DNA from: an uncultured Lachnospiraceae bacterium
GTDB lineage: Bacteria > Bacillota > Clostridia > Lachnospirales > Lachnospiraceae
Length of the DNA: 59,208 bases
NCBI GenBank assembly: GCA_948470755.1
Contig: CAOKPU010000010.1
Span: 1-59,208 of the forward strand
Direction of reading: 5' to 3'
Of this stretch, positions 8,383 through 18,317 are shown one piece after another. Made by a program: the position numbers and the translations under genes. Every line of letters starts with the position of its first letter. Position 1 is the first letter of the stretch. The notes below the pieces were generated by a model. The model did not search any database. It was not told where the DNA came from and saw only the letters and a program-made list of their open reading frames with translations.

Positions 8383-9313
8383 AGTTTTCTCCAAATGTGT
8401 CGTTCTGGTTTGCCCGCTTTAGGGCGGTTTTAAGATGGGTGAGGACTTCTTCAGGGACAAACAGCCTGCCGTAACCGGTGGCCAATTCGAGTCCGGGCTT
8501 GGTAGAACCGTGGAAATCGGACCCTCCGCTGATGCATAAGCCGTATTTCTTTGCCAGAGAGCGCATATGACGTTCATCCGATGGCTGGTAAGAACTGTAA
8601 ATAGCTTCTATGCCGAGCAGCCCATTGCCGGCCAATGTTTTCACCAAAGCATCCAAATGCTCATCGCCCATGCGGTAAAGGGGCGGATGGGCGAGGACGG
8701 GGATCCCGCCGGCTTTTCGGATAAGCTGTACGGCCTGGGAGGGGGTGACTTTTTCCCTTGGCACGAAATATTTGGCATGGTCGCCGATATAGCGTTCAAA
8801 TGCTTCCGCCATGCTTTTTACATATCCATGTTGAAAAAGGTATTTGGCATAGTGTCCTCTGGTGATGACGGAACCCGGAAAGGCATCTTGTAGTTTTTGA
8901 TAAGAAATATCCATGCCAGCCTCTTGCAGCCCGGCGCACATTTTCCGGTTCCGCAATGTACGGGAATCGACGAAATCCTGAATCTTCTGCTTGAAAAGAG
9001 GGGTTTCGTAGTCAATGCAAAGCCCAAGGATATGGATATCTTTTTTGTTGTATTCCGTAGAAAATTCGATGCCGGGAATCACTTCAAGGGGAAGTGGTTC
9101 CTGCCCGTTGGCGGACGCAGGGATATGCCCGGAAGATAGTTCATGATTATATCTTGCCGCCGCTTCCATAGCCTCGGGAATCCCTTCTGTCGTATCGTGA
9201 TCCGTAAGGGCAAAGGCGGAAAGCCTTTTTTGCACAGCCAGCGCAACAAGCTGGGAAGGCGTCAGGCTTCCGTCGGATTTATTGGAATGTACGTGCAGGT
9301 CTACGATGTTCAT
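8366..9313 (-). CDS. PHP-domain phosphoesterase (YciV/TrpH-like)
   Basis: A 315-residue metal-dependent phosphoesterase. The PHP motifs run in order: VDLHVHSNKSDGS at the N-terminus, LTDHDTTEG, PGIEFST, a central TRGHYAKYL, AHPPLY and SGGSDFHG near the C-terminus. These supply the His and Asp ligands of a multinuclear metal site. Characterised relatives hydrolyse 3',5'-nucleoside bisphosphates or trim RNA 5' ends. I chose ATG 9313 because an AAGGAG site precedes it; an upstream in-frame ATG overlaps that site. It lies 29 bases after the ABC-F gene and overlaps the phosphatase gene. Confidence 0.88.
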   Translation of the reverse strand: MNIVDLHVHSNKSDGSLTPSQLVALAVQKRLSAFALTDHDTTEGIPEAMEAAARYNHELSSGHIPASANGQEPLPLEVIPGIEFSTEYNKKDIHILGLCIDYETPLFKQKIQDFVDSRTLRNRKMCAGLQEAGMDISYQKLQDAFPGSVITRGHYAKYLFQHGYVKSMAEAFERYIGDHAKYFVPREKVTPSQAVQLIRKAGGIPVLAHPPLYRMGDEHLDALVKTLAGNGLLGIEAIYSSYQPSDERHMRSLAKKYGLCISGGSDFHGSTKPGLELATGYGRLFVPEEVLTHLKTALKRANQNDTFGENYEPAK

Positions 9314-9342
9314 TGCCGGCATATCTCCTTTTTTCATAGTGA

Positions 9343-10980
9343 TTAGTTATCGTCTTCCATATTCTTATTGGTATAAACGGTACGCTTTCTTGCTAATTCA
9401 TCGTTTGCAAGATATTCATCGTAGGTGGTGATCTTGTCTATTAACTGACCGTTTGGAAGGATTTCCATAATACGGTTAGCCGTGGTCTGGACAAATTGGT
9501 GGTCATGGCAGGCAAAAAGCTCCACCCCGGGGAACTTTATCATGCCGTTGTTAAGGGCGGTGATGGATTCCATGTCCAGATGGTTGGTCGGTTCGTCCAA
9601 TATTAAGCAGTTGGCCCCGCTTATCATCATTTTGGAAAGAAGGCACCTTACCTTTTCGCCGCCGGATAAGATATTGACTTTCTTTACTCCGTCTTCCCCT
9701 GCAAAAAGCATACGGCCTAAAAAGCCCCGGACGTAAGTGACGTCTTTGACGGGGGAGTAGCCGGTGAGCCAGTCCACGATCGTATAATCGTTGTCAAATT
9801 CTTTGGAACTGTCTTTGGGGAAATAAGCCTGAGAGGTAGTTACCCCCCATTTGTATGTTCCTTCGTCAGGTTCCATTTCATCCATCAGTATCTGGAAAAG
9901 CGTGGTTTTAGCAAGTTCGTTGCCCCCAACAAAAGCAATCTTGTCATTATGCCCGGCAATAAAGGAAATATTATCCAGGACTTTTACGCCGTCGATCGTC
10001 TTGGAAATCCCTTCCACGGTAAGGACTTCATTGCCGATTTCCCGGTCGGGGCGGAAATCTATATAAGGATATTTCCTGCTGGAAGGCCTGATTTCTTCCA
10101 GCTCAATTTTTTCCAGGGCGCGTTTTCTGCTGGTAGCCTGCTTGGATTTGGAAGCATTGGCGGAGAAACGGGAAATAAATTCCTGCAATTCTTTGATCTT
10201 TTCTTCTTTTTTCTTATTGGCTTCCTTCATCTGTTTGATAAGGAGCTGGCTGGATTCATACCAGAAGTCATAGTTCCCTGCGTAAAGCTGGATCTTGCCG
10301 TAATCAATGTCGGCAATATGCGTACACACCTTGTTGAGGAAATAGCGGTCATGGGATACGACGATAACCGTATTGTCAAAGTCGATAAGGAAATCCTCCA
10401 GCCAGGCAATCGCGTCCAGATCCAGATGGTTGGTAGGTTCGTCCAGAAGAAGGATGTCGGGGTTGCCAAAAAGGGCTTTGGCAAGAAGGACTTTGACTTT
10501 TTCATTTCCGTTTAAAGTATTCATTATGGATGAATGGTATTCCGTACCGATGCCGAGGCCGTTTAAGAGCATGGCAGCGTCCGATTCCGCTTCCCATCCG
10601 TTGAGTTCGGCGAATTCCCCTTCCAATTCGCTGGCGCGCAGGCCGTCTTCGTCCGTAAAGTCTTCTTTGGCATAGATAGCTTCTTTTTCTTTCATAATCT
10701 GATAGAGACGTTCATTTCCCATAATTACCACATCCATTACGGGATATCCGTCATATTTGAAGTGATCCTGTTCCAGGACGGACATACGCTGTCCGGGGGT
10801 GATGAAGATATCGCCCGTGGTAGTTTCTAATTTGCCGGATAAAATCTTAAGGAATGTGGATTTGCCTGCCCCGTTGGCCCCAATAAGCCCATAACAGTTC
10901 CCTTCGGTAAACTTAATATTTACATCTTCGAATAACGCTTTTTTCCCAAGCCTTAGTGTTACATTATTTGCACTGATCAT
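9343..10980 (-). CDS. ABC-F family ATPase (YkpA/YbiT-like)
   Basis: A 545-residue soluble protein with two ABC domains joined by a charged helical linker (about residues 250-300) and no membrane segment, as in ribosome-associated ABC-F translation factors. Domain 1 has Walker A GANGAGKS (34-41) but a degenerate signature LNGNE (156-160). Domain 2 has degenerate Walker A GGNELAKT (352-359) but a normal LSGGE (438-442). Both Walker B DEPTNHLD motifs are intact. The two defects would fall in the same composite ATP site, leaving one canonical site. It is first gene of a minus-strand operon. Confidence 0.92.
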   Translation of the reverse strand: MISANNVTLRLGKKALFEDVNIKFTEGNCYGLIGANGAGKSTFLKILSGKLETTTGDIFITPGQRMSVLEQDHFKYDGYPVMDVVIMGNERLYQIMKEKEAIYAKEDFTDEDGLRASELEGEFAELNGWEAESDAAMLLNGLGIGTEYHSSIMNTLNGNEKVKVLLAKALFGNPDILLLDEPTNHLDLDAIAWLEDFLIDFDNTVIVVSHDRYFLNKVCTHIADIDYGKIQLYAGNYDFWYESSQLLIKQMKEANKKKEEKIKELQEFISRFSANASKSKQATSRKRALEKIELEEIRPSSRKYPYIDFRPDREIGNEVLTVEGISKTIDGVKVLDNISFIAGHNDKIAFVGGNELAKTTLFQILMDEMEPDEGTYKWGVTTSQAYFPKDSSKEFDNDYTIVDWLTGYSPVKDVTYVRGFLGRMLFAGEDGVKKVNILSGGEKVRCLLSKMMISGANCLILDEPTNHLDMESITALNNGMIKFPGVELFACHDHQFVQTTANRIMEILPNGQLIDKITTYDEYLANDELARKRTVYTNKNMEDDN

Positions 10981-11039
10981 TAGAATAAACCTTTCTTTTT
11001 CTTCTTATATTTATGGAGCGGTTTTAGCCGTCATCCCTT

Positions 11040-11067
11040 ATTGTACAGAAAACTGTTGAATTTGCAA
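11040..11067 (-). promoter_or_regulatory. Promoter of the ABC-F operon
   Basis: On the minus strand TTGCAA (11062-11067) and TACAAT (11040-11045) are separated by 16 bases, about 60 bases before the ABC-F ATG. Confidence 0.5.
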
Positions 11068-11124
11068 GTGGTTCTTGCGATTTTTTTAACGGGGAGGGGA
11101 CGGCGGTTCCCGATATCCTTCCCC

Positions 11125-11153
11125 TTGTGAAGCTGGTTGATAGATGCTATACT
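11125..11153 (+). promoter_or_regulatory. Promoter of the GDPD gene
   Basis: TTGTGA (11125-11130) and an extended -10 TGCTATACT (TATACT 11148-11153) are separated by 17 bases. The leader to the ATG at 11332 is about 170 bases. It includes a G+C-rich stretch around 11190-11215 with two copies of GCCGGGGA, but no riboswitch that I recognise. The 10981-11331 gap holds these divergent promoters and nothing else I can name. Confidence 0.55.
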
Positions 11154-11331
11154 ATATAAAAATAAAAGATTCATTTTCCTGTTTTGGCCGCCGGGGATCC
11201 CAAGCCGGGGAAGAAAGATATGCAGGATCATTTTGATGTGGACGAGGCATAAAGGAATTTCTAAAGAAATAAAAGAAAAAGTTTAAAAGTACGGAGGAAG
11301 GATCTGTGCGTGGCTGAAAAGAAGCACAGAT

Positions 11332-12162
11332 ATGAGAGTGGGAATGACAGCGTTTTTCTTAACGGTAACAGCAGTGATAGTAATTCTGCATTTTCTGGCG
11401 ATTATGCCGCGGATGATGCATAAGCCGGATAAGCGTCCTTTTCAAGGGGTGTTTTATGCTCACAGGGGGCTGCATGACAATGAAAGCGATGCGCCGGAGA
11501 ACTCTATGAAAGCATTTCAAAAGGCTGTAGAATACGGTTATGGTATTGAGTTGGATGTGCAGCTTTCCAAGGACAAGATTCCGGTTATTTTTCATGATTT
11601 TACTTTAAAAAGGGTTTGCGGCCGGGAAGGGAAGGTGAGCGATTATACATATGAAGAGCTGCAGGGCTTTTCTTTATATGGTTCGGAAGAAAAAATCCCG
11701 AAGCTGGAAGATTTTCTGTTGATGGTAAATGGGAAAGTTCCCTTGATCGTGGAATTGAAAGTGGAATGGACGGATTTGTCGCTATGTCCTTTGGCGGATG
11801 GAATATTAGGGGGATATCATGGGGTATATTGTATAGAATCTTTTAATCCTTTGGCGCTGATATGGTACAGGAAAAACCGGAATGAGGTAATGCGGGGGCA
11901 ACTTTCCGATGCATTCCTTCAGGAGGAAGGGGTAAAAGGTATTTTGTATTTCGCCCTGGAGCATATGCTTTTAAATTTTCTGACAAAACCGGATTTTATT
12001 GCATATAATCATAAGTATTATTGGACATTGTCGCGTCAAATCTGTAAAAAGCTGTACCGGAACCTGGCGGTGGCATGGACGATAAAGAGCCAAAAGGATC
12101 TGAATGCGAGAAGAAAAGATTTTGATTTGTTTATTTTTGACAGCTTTATACCGGAGAAATGA
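11332..12162 (+). CDS. Membrane-anchored glycerophosphodiester phosphodiesterase
   Basis: A 276-residue GDPD-family enzyme that would hydrolyse glycerophosphodiesters to glycerol-3-phosphate and an alcohol. Residues ~5-28 form one hydrophobic segment that should anchor the catalytic domain. Motifs in order: AHRGLHD, APENSM, ELDVQLSKD, FHDFTL and IVELK, giving the catalytic His pair and metal-binding Glu/Asp. FNP-type and AWTI motifs follow. The ribosome binding site is weak, so ATG 11344 is a possible alternative. It stands alone behind its own promoter. Confidence 0.85.
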   Translation: MRVGMTAFFLTVTAVIVILHFLAIMPRMMHKPDKRPFQGVFYAHRGLHDNESDAPENSMKAFQKAVEYGYGIELDVQLSKDKIPVIFHDFTLKRVCGREGKVSDYTYEELQGFSLYGSEEKIPKLEDFLLMVNGKVPLIVELKVEWTDLSLCPLADGILGGYHGVYCIESFNPLALIWYRKNRNEVMRGQLSDAFLQEEGVKGILYFALEHMLLNFLTKPDFIAYNHKYYWTLSRQICKKLYRNLAVAWTIKSQKDLNARRKDFDLFIFDSFIPEK

Positions 12163-12242
12163 GGAAAGGAGGATCCAGAGCGGGAAAAACGGATTGTATA
12201 AGTGAAAAATAAGGTATGTATGTTCATAAAAAGGAAAAATGT

Positions 12243-12253
12243 GCCGATATAAT
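12243..12253 (+). promoter_or_regulatory. Possible SigD-like -10 box before the coiled-coil gene
   Basis: GCCGATAT at 12243-12250 matches all eight bases of the Bacillus SigD (flagellar sigma) -10 consensus. A TAAA lies at 12227-12230, but the 12-base spacing is shorter than the usual 15. An overlapping TATAAT (12248-12253) could serve the housekeeping sigma factor, though no good -35 is seen. Confidence 0.3.
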
Positions 12254-12322
12254 TAACAGCAGAAAAACTTTACGGAAACAAAAGGATTTGTTCCGTTACA
12301 TTGGTTTCAAGGAGGAGATGGC

Positions 12323-13273
12323 ATGGCGTCAGTAACGATTAATTTGGCAGGACTTAATGAAAATGCCGGTTTTGGCGTTTATACGGGAAAAGGGAACGGA
12401 AAGGACGGGCAGGTCAAAAATGGTTCTATTTTTGCCGGCAATATCAATGGCGGGATGGCGGATTTGATTGAACAGAAACGGGCTCAGGCGAGAAAACAGG
12501 CAACAAAGATTATCCGTGATCAATTTGCCAGAGATAATGAGATTACGGACCGGATGAATGAGATGCGCGCCAGGAATGAGGAAATAGCAGGGGAGCTTAG
12601 TATCTTTGCAAAGCAAAGAAATGCTTATATCGAAGAACAGGAAGCTTTGAAAGAGCAGTATGGGGTTGCTCCGGACAGCCAGGAACAAAAAGATCTTGAA
12701 TTGCTCCGCAAAGCAGGCTCTAGTTTAAAAGACGGCAAGTTTGAGGGGCTGAGCGAGGAAGAAGTGCAGCGGTTGGCAAATATGGGGGAGCCGACGCAAT
12801 ACCAGCGCCGTGCGTTGGCATATGATAAAGTGATCAGGCATATTACTTCCATGGAGGCAGAACTGCTGGATGAAAAGATGGCAAATACGGCAAGTATCCA
12901 AGCATCGAAGCAGGCAATCTTGGAAGCAGGCGGGAAGGGTATCCGGAATGCAAAAAAAGCAGCGGAATCTGTTTTGCAGGCCGCATCCGATGCAGTCATA
13001 GGTATGCTTTGGGAAGATGCGAAGAAGCATGTGGAAGAGGAACTGGAAAAAGTGATGGAAGCTGCAAAAGAGCAGGCGGAGAAGAAGGAAGAGCAGGAAG
13101 AAAAGTTAGAAGCGATAAAAGAAAAGAAGGAAGAACAAGAAGACTTGGCAGAAGTAATCAGGGAGAGTGCATCGGAGCAGACGAAACTACAGGATGAAAT
13201 TAAAAAGATCATGAAAGAAGCGGAGCTTCTGGAAGAGGATATGAAAGGGCTTCTGGTGGATGGAACGATGTAA
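12323..13273 (+). CDS. Unrecognised coiled-coil protein
   Basis: A 316-residue soluble protein that I do not recognise. The first ~50 residues are Gly/Asn-rich with hydrophobic VTINLAGL and GFGVYTGKG. From about residue 50 it is almost entirely charged helix, with Glu/Lys-rich heptads at 235-310. A short Ala-rich, less charged stretch lies at ~195-235. There is no signal peptide or membrane segment. AAGGAGGAG precedes the ATG, so expression is likely good. A small hairpin (12272-12296) sits in the leader. It may belong with the two unknown genes downstream. Confidence 0.75.
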   Translation: MASVTINLAGLNENAGFGVYTGKGNGKDGQVKNGSIFAGNINGGMADLIEQKRAQARKQATKIIRDQFARDNEITDRMNEMRARNEEIAGELSIFAKQRNAYIEEQEALKEQYGVAPDSQEQKDLELLRKAGSSLKDGKFEGLSEEEVQRLANMGEPTQYQRRALAYDKVIRHITSMEAELLDEKMANTASIQASKQAILEAGGKGIRNAKKAAESVLQAASDAVIGMLWEDAKKHVEEELEKVMEAAKEQAEKKEEQEEKLEAIKEKKEEQEDLAEVIRESASEQTKLQDEIKKIMKEAELLEEDMKGLLVDGTM

Positions 13274-13455
13274 GAGGCATTTAGGAGCCGGGCAAAGAAG
13301 CAGGCGGATAAAGCAATGCCGTATTTAATAGAAGAAAGCTAAGGAGAGCGCAGATAGGGGACGGAGTCCGGGATGTTTGCGTTCTTTTTAGTATAATAAC
13401 GATGGCTTTTAATTTGGGCTTTTCCCAGACAAGTAAACTTGCCTTGAAATTTTGA

Positions 13456-13620
13456 GATTCCGCGAAGCGGGATCATGGGGGTTAGGTTGAAAAATCAGCT
13501 TGATAGCTGATTTTATCAATCGGCTATTTGTGCCGGAGCATCACAAATAGCCCCGATGGCAGACGCAAATCTGATATTTGCGTCGCCCCGTCGCGTAAAC
13601 GCTCCGGAATGGGGGTTAGT
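13456..13620 (+). repeat. Family 1 hairpin-mosaic repeat, copy 2 (leader of 13621)
   Basis: Bases 13456-13474 are GATTCCGC-GAA-GCGGGATC, keeping pairing through a G-T wobble, then ATGGGGGTTAG. Further stems follow: AAAATCAGCT/AGCTGATTTT (13491-13514), GGCTATTTGTG/CACAAATAGCC (13522-13552), GACGCAAAT/ATTTGCGTC (13562-13584) and CCG..GCG/CGC..CGG. It ends ATGGGGGTTAGT directly before the ATG at 13621. The 141 bases 13483-13623 match 38205-38345 with one difference. The gap 13274-13455 before it shows nothing except an isolated TATAAT at 13392. Confidence 0.9.
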
Positions 13621-14103
13621 ATGTATATCTATGATTATGGAAAGAATGCGGGATATTATAAGGCTACGCAGGAATATTTGAAGGAAAACGGTAAGCCTCA
13701 GGGTGATTTTTTTTCCGATTGCATTAACCGTAGGGAGAATGCAAGGAATAAAGATTATGAAAAAGAAATGAGGAATGAAGTCCCGGAAGAACAAAGCAGT
13801 ACGGAAGAAGACTGGGAAGAAAAGATGCGTAAATGGGATGAGGAAATGGAACGCGTCCGGGAGAGGAACCGGAGGGAAAGGGAGCGGATCCAGGAGGAAA
13901 GAATCCGGAAAAAGAGGATACAAAAGAAGCTGTGGGAAAAACTGGCTCTGAAGAAATATCTGGCCAGACAGGATGAGATTATGCAGATGAATGAAAAGAT
14001 ATCATTGGAGCGGGCATTGGGCGTGGATGTATACATTGAAAAGGCGCCTTTGAGCAAGAGTTTGAGTGCGGCGGAAATTGCGGCCATCTGTTCGGATTTT
14101 TAA
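13621..14103 (+). CDS. Unrecognised charged helical protein
   Basis: A 160-residue protein of unknown function. It opens with an aromatic segment (MYIYDYGKNAGYYKATQEYL). Residues ~60-110 are extremely rich in Arg, Glu and Lys, as in a single long helix or coiled coil. The C-terminus is less charged (SLSAAEIAAICSDF). No signal peptide or membrane segment. The ATG follows the repeat's GGGGG by 5 bases, so the repeat itself supplies the only visible ribosome binding sequence. The frame stays open 31 codons upstream through the repeat, but this is probably chance. Confidence 0.7.
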   Translation: MYIYDYGKNAGYYKATQEYLKENGKPQGDFFSDCINRRENARNKDYEKEMRNEVPEEQSSTEEDWEEKMRKWDEEMERVRERNRRERERIQEERIRKKRIQKKLWEKLALKKYLARQDEIMQMNEKISLERALGVDVYIEKAPLSKSLSAAEIAAICSDF

Positions 14104-14167
14104 ATACTATGGAAGATTACGGCTTTGGCGTCAGGGTTTTAAGCCATATAAGGGATGGGAAGGAGAT

Positions 14168-14737
14168 ATGAGGATGGATCTTGTTTTAAACGGGAAAAAC
14201 AACATACAGAAAGCTTCGGAGAAGGGATCCGGGCTTCCGGTGGAACAGCGGCTGATGGAATATGTAAGGAGTATTAAGGAGGAAGGGATGCGGGGGGAGT
14301 CGAAAGAGGCTTATGCGTCCAGAGTATACGCCAAGGCCCGTTCCGGACAAAGGCTTACGCCTGATGAAATGAATTTTCTGGCCCGGACGGATCCGGGGCT
14401 GTACAGAAAGGTGCTTAGGGCCCAAATGGCGCGTAAGGAGCTGGAAAGCAGGCTGAAAAGCTGCCGTTCCAAGCAGGATGCGCAGGATGTATTTGCGGCG
14501 GCTCTAAACAGCATCAGCGACAAGGATCCGGACAGGGATATGATCCTGCAGGCTTTGCGTCAGGCTTTCGGGGAATTTGTGGAAAGCGGGGAATATCAGA
14601 GGCTGCCGGACAAAGGGGAGGAAGAAGAAAAAAACAGGGATGGCCGGAAGATGTTGGAATTTGTGAAGAATGAAAGCGGGTATCAGGAAGCTTATCAAAT
14701 GAACGGAGGCCGGACAGCTTTTGCGGCTGATGCATAA
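14168..14737 (+). CDS. Unrecognised helical protein
   Basis: A 189-residue soluble protein of unknown function. ATG 14168 is chosen for the GAAGGAG just upstream; ATG 14174 is also possible. It is predicted mostly helical, with an EAYASRVYAKARSGQRLTPDEMNFLA segment (given here only as the region around residues 48-73) and an acidic stretch near residues 148-156 (GEEEEKN). It follows the 13621 gene by 64 bases on the same strand and is probably cotranscribed. No membrane or secretion signal. Confidence 0.7.
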   Translation: MRMDLVLNGKNNIQKASEKGSGLPVEQRLMEYVRSIKEEGMRGESKEAYASRVYAKARSGQRLTPDEMNFLARTDPGLYRKVLRAQMARKELESRLKSCRSKQDAQDVFAAALNSISDKDPDRDMILQALRQAFGEFVESGEYQRLPDKGEEEEKNRDGRKMLEFVKNESGYQEAYQMNGGRTAFAADA

Positions 14738-14822
14738 GAGGGCGGAAGGGGAAAGAAAGGTTTTGTAGATGGATGATACGTATAAATTGTTACAAAATCA
14801 CCGGCAAAACCAAGAAAATTCA

Positions 14823-14851
14823 TAGACAAACCACACAAAAAAAGGTATACT
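14823..14851 (+). promoter_or_regulatory. Promoter of the GGDEF gene
   Basis: TAGACA (14823-14828) and TATACT (14846-14851) are separated by 17 bases, 46 bases upstream of the ATG at 14898. Confidence 0.6.
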
Positions 14852-14897
14852 ATTATCAGAAAAAACGGAAACCTTAATATCGGGAGAGGAATGTGCT

Positions 14898-15833
14898 ATG
14901 AGTTATAAGGAAGTCTCTTTTGAGAAGAGAATAAAAGAAAATATTAAAGATTATGCAATAAGAAATTTGTTTGCAATGGATATGCTGGAAGAGTACCTGA
15001 AGGTTTTGGCGGATGATTACGGCATGGAACTGCTCTTGACGGACCGTCATGGGGAGAAAGCCTTGAAGATTGGAGATTTTGCCGGATTTGAGCCGGATGT
15101 GGAGAGGAAGCCCGGGGAGAAGATACGCGTGGCGGACCGCACGATAGGCCATGTGTATGTGAGATACGATAAAGTGCCGGAAGAAAGGAAGGAAGCGGCA
15201 AAGAGGATTCTGGACGAGTCCGTAAAGATTTTAACTGTTCTTGGGAATGAAGTATATATGCACAGGGAATCGGCCTCTTATATTGACGAGCTGGAACTAA
15301 AGCTTGGAAAAGAGGATTCCCAAAGAAAATGTGGTGAAACGGAAGATATTCTTACGGGGGTTTATAATAAAAATTACATAGAAGATAGAATGAAGATATT
15401 GGAAGAGGCGGAAATCATACCGATAGCGGTAATTAATCTTAATATCAATGACTGGAAGTTCGTATATGATAATTTTGGAGTAGAGAAAAGCGACAGCCTG
15501 ATCCAGTTGATTGCTTCTATAGTGAAGAAGGAAGCGAAAAACGAATATATTATCGGGCGGATTGACGGGGATGTATTCCTCGTGTTGATTCCCCAGGCGG
15601 AAGATGGGGAGGCAGAGGATTATTGCCGCAGGGTACAAGCGGCCTGCCAGTCGTATGATGAAGATGAGGCGCTTGCTCCTTCCGTGGCGGCCGGTATTGT
15701 ATATAAAACCAATGTGGAAGAACGCTTGGCGGATAAGGTATCCGACGCGGAATACGAGATGTTCGATAATAAATTGGAAATTAAAAACTCACCCGGTTAT
15801 CAGGAAAGGCTGCGGAGAGGGATAAAGAAGTAA
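14898..15833 (+). CDS. Degenerate GGDEF-domain protein
   Basis: A 311-residue soluble protein. The N-terminal ~140 residues look like a small-molecule sensor of GAF or related type, ending in a helix. The C-terminal part follows the diguanylate cyclase pattern: D-I-L-T-G-V-Y-N-K start near residue 148, then an INLNINDWKFVYDNFG helix region. The active-site loop reads DGDVF at residues 223-227 instead of GG(D/E)EF. Loss of the first Gly and the Glu argues against cyclase activity. It may bind GTP or c-di-GMP as a receptor, or act through its sensor domain. GGGAGAGGA precedes the start. Confidence 0.82.
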   Translation: MSYKEVSFEKRIKENIKDYAIRNLFAMDMLEEYLKVLADDYGMELLLTDRHGEKALKIGDFAGFEPDVERKPGEKIRVADRTIGHVYVRYDKVPEERKEAAKRILDESVKILTVLGNEVYMHRESASYIDELELKLGKEDSQRKCGETEDILTGVYNKNYIEDRMKILEEAEIIPIAVINLNINDWKFVYDNFGVEKSDSLIQLIASIVKKEAKNEYIIGRIDGDVFLVLIPQAEDGEAEDYCRRVQAACQSYDEDEALAPSVAAGIVYKTNVEERLADKVSDAEYEMFDNKLEIKNSPGYQERLRRGIKK

Positions 15834-15856
15834 ACTTTTAAAAAGGAAGCGGGTAA

Positions 15857-15892
15857 GGAAAAAAGTGTGCGCCCCGACGCACACTTTTTTCC
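15857..15892 (+). terminator. Strong intrinsic terminator after the GGDEF gene
   Basis: A 15-bp perfect stem (15857-15871 with 15878-15892), six-base loop CCCCGA, with a TTTTTT run within the right arm. The symmetric A/T tracts would let it work in both directions. Confidence 0.85.
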
Positions 15893-15895
15893 TTT

Positions 15896-15957
15896 ATAGG
15901 ATCCGGGCGTCAGAAGGCCCATCCGGCGGCCCCGTCTGGCAGACGGGGCCTTTGATG
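15896..15957. repeat. Family 2 palindromic repeat, copy 2 (short)
   Basis: Begins like the other copies (GGATCCGGGCGTC, AGAAGGCCCATCCGGCGG) and closes with its own hairpin GGCCCCGTCT-GGC-AGACGGGGCC (15928-15950), so it is a short or rearranged copy. It lies directly behind the GGDEF terminator. The rest of the gap to 16100 is very A+T-rich and holds no gene. Confidence 0.7.
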
Positions 15958-16099
15958 GATGCTAATATTTGAAAAGAAAATAAATTTTCTAAAATAAATA
16001 TTAAAAAGCAGAATATATAAAAAATTAAGTAAATAAGAGAAAAAATGAGAAATATAAAGGAAAAATAAGATATATCAATATTTGCACTCATGACTGCAT

Positions 16100-16128
16100 T
16101 TGCAAACCTTTGCATATGAATTTAATAT
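16100..16128 (+). promoter_or_regulatory. groESL promoter
   Basis: TTGCAA (16100-16105) and TAATAT (16123-16128) are 17 bases apart and sit just upstream of the CIRCE element, which would fall at the transcription start. Confidence 0.6.
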
Positions 16129-16140
16129 ATGGATTAGCAA

Positions 16141-16167
16141 TTAGCACTCGACTAAAAAGAGTGCTAA
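16141..16167 (+). promoter_or_regulatory. CIRCE operator (HrcA binding site)
   Basis: A perfect match to the known consensus: TTAGCACTC (16141-16149), nine bases, GAGTGCTAA (16159-16167). It places groESL under HrcA heat-shock repression. Confidence 0.97.
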
Positions 16168-16211
16168 TAAGTTGGAAGAGATTGTAGAATTGACATAAGG
16201 AGGCTTTTAAA

Positions 16212-18175
<1,964 letters not shown>

Positions 18176-18267
18176 AAAGCCGTCCGAGAAACAGAGGCTC
18201 CAAGCCTGCTTAAGCGTGGCTGACGAATCTTCCGGCTGTAAAAATAAGTAGGAACGGTATGTTTCAT

Positions 18268-18308
18268 AAAAGAGAGTTATGGTTTTTAGAAACCATAGCT
18301 CTTTTTTT
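18268..18308 (+). terminator. groESL terminator
   Basis: Stem AGAG..TTATGGTTT paired with AAACCATA.CTCT, short loop, then seven T. It ends the operon just before the family 2 repeat. Confidence 0.8.
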
Positions 18309-18317
18309 GTATCATAG

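Noticed and set aside
11160-11331. c-di-GMP or other riboswitch in the GDPD leader
   Set aside because: The long leader and duplicated GCCGGGGA are suggestive, but no conserved riboswitch core is visible.
12625-13212. 195-codon minus-strand frame rich in Ser and Phe
   Set aside because: Mirror image of the Glu/Lys-rich coiled-coil gene on the plus strand; no start signals.
13392-13397. TATAAT as promoter of the 13621 gene
   Set aside because: No acceptable -35 at 16-18 bases; left as an isolated match.
13528-13620. 31-codon in-frame N-terminal extension of the 13621 protein (and the same at 38250 for the Sfp protein)
   Set aside because: Both extensions are translated repeat sequence, identical in two unrelated proteins, and the Sfp family start fits the ATG at 38343.
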